This document shows positions 31,244 to 35,706 of a stretch of DNA of 35,706 bases, piece by piece; the stretch's first letter is position 1; every line of letters begins with the position of its first letter. This stretch comes from Vicinamibacteria bacterium (GTDB lineage: Bacteria > Acidobacteriota > Vicinamibacteria > Vicinamibacterales > UBA2999), in the NCBI GenBank assembly GCA_025938035.1, contig JAICQE010000017.1, forward strand, positions 1 to 35,706. Reading direction: 5' to 3'. A program made the translations under genes and the position numbers. The notes under the pieces were generated by a model, which searched no databases, was not told where the DNA came from, and was given only the letters and a program-made list of their open reading frames with translations.

Positions 31244-33858
31244 AGCCTCTCGTGCTGCCGCTCGAACAGGCCCCGGAGGCCAACGCCGCCGGTGGCAAGG
31301 CACAAACCCTTGGCCGGCTCATCGCGTTGGACATGCCGGTCCCTGACGGCGTCGTCATTACCTGCGGTGGCCTCGAGATGTTCCTCGAAGCGAACGGACT
31401 TCGAGCCACGATCGACAGCGGGCTGGAGCCCGAGGCGATCCGTACGCTGGTGATGGCGGCATCCGTTCCACACGTACTCGAGGAACAGATACGGTCCGCC
31501 GTTGCTCCACTCGGACAGGCGCCCTTCGCCGTGAGGAGCTCGGCTATCGGCGAGGACGGCTCGAGCGCCTCGTTTGCCGGCCAGTTCGACTCGATTCTCC
31601 ACGTGCACGATGACGCGCTCATGGACGCCGTGCGCGCGTGCTGGGCATCCTGGTGGTCCGAACGCGCGCTGGCATACCGACGGATTCACGGGTTCAACGC
31701 CGCCGGCATGGCCGTCATCATCCAGCGTCAGGTCGATGCCGCTGCTGCCGGCGTTCTCTTCACGAGAAATCCTGACCCGTGTTCCGCCAATGCGCCAGAC
31801 ATGGTGGTCGAGTACGGCACTGGTCTCGCGGATCGGCTCGTTGCCGGTGAGATCGACCCCGGGCGGCTCTACCTCTCACGGATCACTTTGACCGTCACGG
31901 ACGAATCGTGCACGGAGGAACAGGCCGGCGCACGGCGGATCCTGACAGCCTCGCTGCTGCGCCAGCTGGGCGCGATGGCGCTCCGCGTCGAGGAGGCGTT
32001 CGGCCTCCCTCAAGACGTTGAGTGGACGGTGGATGCCGGCGGCCGCCTTGCAATCGTTCAGGCACGGCCGATTACGACGCGCACCCACGAGGTGACTCGG
32101 GCGGCGGTTCTCTGGAGCAACGCCAACGTCAGCGAAAACTTTCCAGAACCGATTTCGCCGCTGCTCTACTCGTTTGCGTCCGCCGGCTATTACCACTACT
32201 TCCGCAACCTCGGACGCGCCTTCGGCGTGTCGCGCCATCGACTCGCGGCGATGGACGGACCGCTGCGCACGATCATCGGCGTTCACGGCGCGCGCATGTA
32301 CTACAACCTCACGAACATCCACGCCGTGCTGCGGATGGCGCCGTTCGGCGAGCGCCTGGCCGGGGCGTTCAACGTGTTCGTGGGCGTGCGGCGCGTCGCG
32401 GAACAGCCCGCCGGCATGCGCACCTGGGCGGACACGCGTCATCGCGTCCTCGCGGCGATGGAAGTGCTTCGCATCGCTGCAGCGGTGACCTGGCAGTTCC
32501 TGTTCCTCTCGCGCCGGCTGCGCGCATTCGAGCGCACGGCTGACGATTTCGCGTCGCAGACGACTGGCGAGGCGCTCCGCGAACGGCCGCTGCCCGAGCT
32601 GGGCACTCTTCTGGCGGCCTTTATCGACGTCCGCTGCCACCGGTGGAAGAACGCGTCGCTCTGCGACGCCGCCGCGATGGTGTGCTACGCGCTGCTGAGG
32701 CACCTGCTCGCGCGCGGCCGCTTCACCGAAGCGACGCACACGCGGCTGCTGCGCGCTCTGCCAGGCATCCCGTCCAGCCAGCCGGCGCTTCGGCTCTGGG
32801 CACTCTCGAGACGCATTGTCCAGGATTCAGCGCTCCGGGCGTTGTTTGAGAACCGATCGGCGGCCGCCGTGCTTTCCGCGCTGGAGTCAGACAGCGCATA
32901 TGCACCATTCCGCACAGAGCTCCATGACTTCCTGACGACATGGGGGTTCAGGTCATCGGGCGAGCTGATGCTGACGAGTGCCACCCTGGAAGAGGAACCG
33001 GAGCCGGTGATCGCTCTGCTGCAGCAATACGTTGGCGCAACCGGCGAATCGCCCGAAGCCGGCATTGCACGGATGGCCGCGGAGCGATCGTCGGAAACGC
33101 GAACCGTCGTGCGTTCTCTCATGCGTCGAAAGCCGTGGCTCGTGCTGCCGACGCTGCTCGTGCTCCGGTGGACACAGGCAGCTGTCGCCTGCAGGGAACG
33201 TGCGCGGCTGAAGCAGGCGCTGCTCTACACACGCTGCCGGCGCGTGGCGCTGGCGATCGGCGACGCGCTGGTGACGAGTGGCCGGCTGCCGGACCGCGAC
33301 GCCATCTCCATGCTGACGTGGCAGGAAATCGACGAAGTCTGCAGCGGTCGAGCGATGTTTCCGCGCGATCTCGCATCGCTGACGGCGTTGCGCCGCCAGG
33401 CTCACGCAACGGAGAGCGCGTGTATCCCGCCCGACACCTTCTATCTCCCGCCAGCGGGAGTCCACGCGGCCACGGATCGCGTGGCGCGAACCCTTCCGGG
33501 TCGCGAGGCGAGCCTGAAAGGCTCGCCCCACACGACACTCCACGGAACCACGGCGTGCGGGGGCCGTGTCTCATCGCGCGCCGCGGTGCTGACGGGCGTT
33601 CACGAAGCCCACCGGCTGCAGCGCGGCGACGTGCTCGTCACGCGGCAGACCGACCCGGGATGGGCGCCGGTCTTCTGCCTCGTGTCGGGCCTCGTCATCG
33701 AACGCGGCGGCATGCTCTCCCATGGCGCGATCATCGCCCGTGAATTCGGCCTCCCCTGCATCGTCGGCGTCGCGAACGCGACCGGGACGATCCCGCACGG
33801 CGCCAGAGTCACCGTCGACGCGGACGACGGCTTCTGCCGGATCGAGGCCGCGGCATGA
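31240..33858 (+). CDS. ATP-grasp/PEP-utilizer-type dikinase with rifampicin phosphotransferase-like layout
   Basis: An 872-aa enzyme. Residues 1-300 are the PPDK/PEP-synthase ATP-binding domain: GGKAQTLG (18-25), FAVRSSAIGEDGSSASFAGQ (96-115), GVLFTRNPDP, VEYGTGLADRLVAGEIDPG and VEWTVDAGGRLAIVQARPIT. A 480-residue centre resembles nothing I can name. The C-terminal 80 residues are the swivelling phosphohistidine domain, GGMLSHGAIIAREFGLPCIVG with H828. The PEP-binding TIM barrel is absent. This order and size match rifampicin phosphotransferase, which moves the ATP beta-phosphate to an alcohol. In this operon a lipid or polyprenol acceptor is more likely (inference). A hairpin element is inserted in frame at about residues 756-763. 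Confidence 0.82.
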   Translation: MKPLVLPLEQAPEANAAGGKAQTLGRLIALDMPVPDGVVITCGGLEMFLEANGLRATIDSGLEPEAIRTLVMAASVPHVLEEQIRSAVAPLGQAPFAVRSSAIGEDGSSASFAGQFDSILHVHDDALMDAVRACWASWWSERALAYRRIHGFNAAGMAVIIQRQVDAAAAGVLFTRNPDPCSANAPDMVVEYGTGLADRLVAGEIDPGRLYLSRITLTVTDESCTEEQAGARRILTASLLRQLGAMALRVEEAFGLPQDVEWTVDAGGRLAIVQARPITTRTHEVTRAAVLWSNANVSENFPEPISPLLYSFASAGYYHYFRNLGRAFGVSRHRLAAMDGPLRTIIGVHGARMYYNLTNIHAVLRMAPFGERLAGAFNVFVGVRRVAEQPAGMRTWADTRHRVLAAMEVLRIAAAVTWQFLFLSRRLRAFERTADDFASQTTGEALRERPLPELGTLLAAFIDVRCHRWKNASLCDAAAMVCYALLRHLLARGRFTEATHTRLLRALPGIPSSQPALRLWALSRRIVQDSALRALFENRSAAAVLSALESDSAYAPFRTELHDFLTTWGFRSSGELMLTSATLEEEPEPVIALLQQYVGATGESPEAGIARMAAERSSETRTVVRSLMRRKPWLVLPTLLVLRWTQAAVACRERARLKQALLYTRCRRVALAIGDALVTSGRLPDRDAISMLTWQEIDEVCSGRAMFPRDLASLTALRRQAHATESACIPPDTFYLPPAGVHAATDRVARTLPGREASLKGSPHTTLHGTTACGGRVSSRAAVLTGVHEAHRLQRGDVLVTRQTDPGWAPVFCLVSGLVIERGGMLSHGAIIAREFGLPCIVGVANATGTIPHGARVTVDADDGFCRIEAAA
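33507..33527. repeat. Hairpin element inside the dikinase gene
   Basis: GGCGAGCC (33507-33514), loop TGAAA, GGCTCGCC (33520-33527): a perfect 8-bp stem, followed by CCACACGAC. It codes for EASLKGSPHTT, just ahead of the phosphohistidine domain, in a linker. Confidence 0.65.
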
Positions 33859-34418
33859 GGACCATGGCGGCCTACTTCCGCGAGCGGTTCCCGCTGGGTG
33901 TATTCGTGCCCGTGTTCATCCTCCTGACGGTGGCCGCCTTCTGGTCGGTCGCGAACGCGACCGGCCTTCGCCTCGCGGTCGCACTGCTGCTCGGGATCGC
34001 CCTCGTCGTGCAGTTCCGGTTGTGGGACGACCTCGAAGACCGGGACCGTGATCGCGCTACTCACCCCATGCGCGTCCTCGTCAACGCACCGACAGAGCCG
34101 TTCCGGATTCTGCTGCTGCTGCTCACGGCATCGGCCATCGCGTTCAGTGCCGGAGATTGGGCGGCACTTGTCGCCACGCTCGTGCTGAACGCCACCGGAT
34201 GGTGTGCGTACCGGCTGGCCCGCCGGCGGATATCGCTGAACGGCTGGCGCTTCGGCCTGCTGCCGCTCAAGTACCCGGGGTTCCTCACCGTGATGGCCTT
34301 CTCGCTCGGCGACATCATCCCCATCCGCCTCGCCGTAGCAGCGGCAACGACGTATGTGTGCGCGTCGGGGTACGAGTTGCTCCACGACAGCCCGGCGCGT
34401 GCCGGAGGCGCCTCATGA
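33855..34418 (+). CDS. Half-size UbiA-like membrane protein
   Basis: A 187-aa protein with six hydrophobic segments: about 13-33, 38-54, 87-105, 110-128, 136-153 and 156-173. After the second one comes RLWDDLEDRDRDRATHP (55-71). This resembles the first Asp-rich motif of UbiA prenyltransferases (NDxxDxxxD), which binds the Mg-diphosphate of the prenyl donor. The second UbiA motif (DxxxD) is not evident, and the protein is about 100 residues short of the family. Either it is a minimal UbiA relative or a different fold with a convergent DDxxDxxxD loop. It overlaps both neighbours by ATGA. In archaea a UbiA enzyme acts right before CarS, which makes the pairing suggestive. Confidence 0.6.
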   Translation: MRTMAAYFRERFPLGVFVPVFILLTVAAFWSVANATGLRLAVALLLGIALVVQFRLWDDLEDRDRDRATHPMRVLVNAPTEPFRILLLLLTASAIAFSAGDWAALVATLVLNATGWCAYRLARRRISLNGWRFGLLPLKYPGFLTVMAFSLGDIIPIRLAVAAATTYVCASGYELLHDSPARAGGAS

Positions 34419-35389
34419 GCACCACAGCAACCGCAATTCAGTCAGCCGCATACGAGCTGCCGGTTTTCGAATCGGTGGGATGTCTCGCCTGCGGCGGCAG
34501 CAGCTCGACGCCGTTTCTGACGGGCGAGGATGACCTGACGGGCAAACCCGGCCGCTTCACGTTCGTCACGTGCTCGGCCTGCGGGCTCGTGTACCAGTCG
34601 CCGCGGCTCACGCTCGAAGGCATCCGTCCGTACTACGAGGATCAGTACATCGCGCACCAGCCGCACGCCCGGTGGGGCGTGCTCGCGCCGCTCTTCCGCG
34701 CGGCCATGGGTTCCCTCGATCGCGCGAAGCTGCGGATCGTCGAGCGGCACGCGATGCTCGGTCCCTCGTCACGCCTCCTCGATGTCGGATGCGGAAGCGG
34801 CTCGTTCCTCGCCCGCGTGAGGGACGAAACGGACGCTGCCGTGGCCGGAGTCGATTTCGTGGACCTCTCGCATCGTGCCGAGTTCGACGGCGTGGAATTC
34901 CATCATGGCGTGTTCTCCGAACAGCACGTTGGCCGCGGCCGGTTCGACGCGATCACGATGTGGCACTTCCTCGAACACGACTACGACCCGCCGCGATCGC
35001 TGCGCCACGCGTTGAGCGCGCTGAGGCCTGGAGGTCTGCTCGTCGTCGAAGTGCCACGTCTCGACAGCCTGTCGTTCCGCCTGTTTGGTTCGCGATGGCC
35101 CGGAGTCCAGGCACCGCAGCACACGGTGCTTTTTGACAAGGAACGGCTGGTGCAGATGGTTTCGTCGGCTGGTTTCGAAGTGGTGGAACACCTTCCGTAC
35201 GGCGCGTTCCCGCCCTACTTCTATCTGTTCTGCGGGACCGCCTTCGTGTTGCGGCGCGGCCGCGGACTCAATCTCGATCGCGCCATCTATGCTTACTTCG
35301 CCGGCCAGCTGCTGACGCTGCCCGTGCTGCCGTTCCTCAAGCATGTGAACTTCGCCATGCAGACGGTGATCTGCCGGAGGCCGCGATGA
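34415..35389 (+). CDS. SAM-dependent methyltransferase with N-terminal zinc ribbon
   Basis: A 324-aa class I methyltransferase. A zinc-ribbon-like pair, C23-x2-C26 and C53-x2-C56 (CLACG, CSACG), precedes the Methyltransf_23-type catalytic domain. Motif I is LLDVGCGSGSF at 121-131, the acidic loop is VAGVDFVDL, and MWHFLEHDYDPPRSLRHALSALRPGG is the family signature. The C-terminal 60 residues are hydrophobic (FPPYFYLFCGTAFVL, FAGQLLTLPVLPF), suggesting a membrane-bound substrate. Such proteins act on sugars, lipids or quinone-like acceptors. The start (ATGA with the UbiA-like gene) and end (ATGA with the acyltransferase) are both coupled. Confidence 0.9.
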   Translation: MSTTATAIQSAAYELPVFESVGCLACGGSSSTPFLTGEDDLTGKPGRFTFVTCSACGLVYQSPRLTLEGIRPYYEDQYIAHQPHARWGVLAPLFRAAMGSLDRAKLRIVERHAMLGPSSRLLDVGCGSGSFLARVRDETDAAVAGVDFVDLSHRAEFDGVEFHHGVFSEQHVGRGRFDAITMWHFLEHDYDPPRSLRHALSALRPGGLLVVEVPRLDSLSFRLFGSRWPGVQAPQHTVLFDKERLVQMVSSAGFEVVEHLPYGAFPPYFYLFCGTAFVLRRGRGLNLDRAIYAYFAGQLLTLPVLPFLKHVNFAMQTVICRRPR

Positions 35390-35706
35390 GCGCCCGGCGA
35401 GATCCACGGACGGTTGTCCTGGCGACGATCTCCGGCCTCTTCGTCACGGCATCTGCGCTCCTGGTGCTCCCGATCGCCTTCGTCACGCTGTTTCAGGCAC
35501 GGCGCCTCTATGCCCGCTACTGCGCGTACGTGGCGCGGGTCGTTCTCCGAATCTGGCGCATCCGTGTTCGTGTGCACGGTCAGCCGCAGGACGGCACACG
35601 GCAGGTCGTCTACATCTCCAACCACTCATCAACGATCGATCTGTTCGTGCTCGTCGCGCTGGCGCTCCCGAACACGCGGTTCTTCCTCAGCGGGTTCCTG
35701 CAGAAG
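35386..35706 (+). CDS. PlsC-type 1-acyl-glycerol-3-phosphate acyltransferase, N-terminal part
   Basis: The first 107 residues of an LPLAT-family acyltransferase, cut by the window end. An N-terminal hydrophobic segment (TISGLFVTASALLVLPIAFVT) is followed by the catalytic block I NHSSTIDLF, with the H80-x4-D85 motif. These enzymes transfer an acyl chain from acyl-ACP/CoA to a glycerol phosphate or similar hydroxyl. Blocks II-IV are outside the window. The ATG overlaps the methyltransferase stop, so it is the sixth gene of the coupled operon, which may run on beyond the edge. Confidence 0.88.
   Translation, partial: MSARRDPRTVVLATISGLFVTASALLVLPIAFVTLFQARRLYARYCAYVARVVLRIWRIRVRVHGQPQDGTRQVVYISNHSSTIDLFVLVALALPNTRFFLSGFLQK

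Noticed and set aside
31240..33858. Ordinary PEP synthase (ppsA) or pyruvate phosphate dikinase
   Set aside because: The phosphohistidine domain is at the very C-terminus and no PEP-binding barrel follows, so it cannot be a normal PEP synthase.

Overview
The window looks like a stretch of chromosome from an uncultured, GC-rich soil-type bacterium, most likely an Acidobacteriota member of the Vicinamibacteria (subdivision 6) kind. This placement is inference. It rests on high GC with strong G/C third-position bias, a large wHTH-TPR regulator, secreted proteins with GRWEGNTLVVETTN-type signatures, DUF3500 and DUF4097-like exported proteins, and short tandem-repeat arrays between genes. No rRNA, tRNA, phage, transposase or CRISPR array was seen, and no gap between genes exceeds about 260 bases.

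Layout. 1-3.2 kb: the end of rho, a DPM1-type GT2 glycosyltransferase, rpmE (L31) behind an extended -10 promoter, and a GT87-like membrane glycosyltransferase whose start is built from a 24-bp tandem repeat. 3.0-7.0 kb (minus): a DNA repair operon, mrfA (helicase with DUF1998) overlapping mrfB (RNase H-like exonuclease), followed by a 45-codon remnant resembling the start of an AlkB-family dioxygenase. 7.0-10.2 kb: a membrane-anchored SDR, a second GT87-like enzyme and a methyltransferase. 10.2-12.2 kb (minus): an overlapping SRPBCC and zinc alcohol dehydrogenase pair. 12.3-16.0 kb: three exported proteins (unknown family, type-B carboxylesterase, MBL-fold hydrolase) in one run. 16.1-19.4 kb: ECF sigma factor, zinc-finger anti-sigma and an ABC-2 exporter pair. 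19.4-21.2 kb: SDR (minus) and a neutral zinc metallopeptidase. 21.2-24.2 kb: the three-gene proton-translocating transhydrogenase pntAA-pntAB-pntB, with a large hairpin inside the operon. 24.3-27.5 kb: DUF4097-like protein, a small lipocalin-like protein, a coiled-coil membrane protein and a DUF3500 protein. 27.7-29.6 kb (minus): a wHTH-TPR regulator.

The most notable locus is 29.7-35.7 kb. Six genes are joined without a break, five times in a row, by 4-base GTGA/ATGA overlaps: fatty acid desaturase, CDP-archaeol synthase (CarS)-like cytidylyltransferase, an 872-aa dikinase with the domain order of rifampicin phosphotransferase (ATP-grasp, unknown centre, C-terminal swivelling His domain, no PEP/TIM-barrel), a half-size UbiA-like membrane protein, a zinc-ribbon SAM methyltransferase and a PlsC-type acyltransferase cut by the window edge. 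Taken together they read as a pathway for an unusual lipid: phosphorylate, activate with CTP, transfer in the membrane, methylate, acylate and desaturate. The divergent wHTH regulator, with helically phased TTCAG-type repeats over its own -35 box, is a candidate controller.

The second theme is repeats. Heptamer arrays (ATCCCTG, GGCCTGA, TGCATTT, GTCCTTG classes) lie at six sites, mostly against stop codons, and one has entered the mrfA coding sequence. Short hairpin elements occur inside a GT87 gene and inside the dikinase gene.
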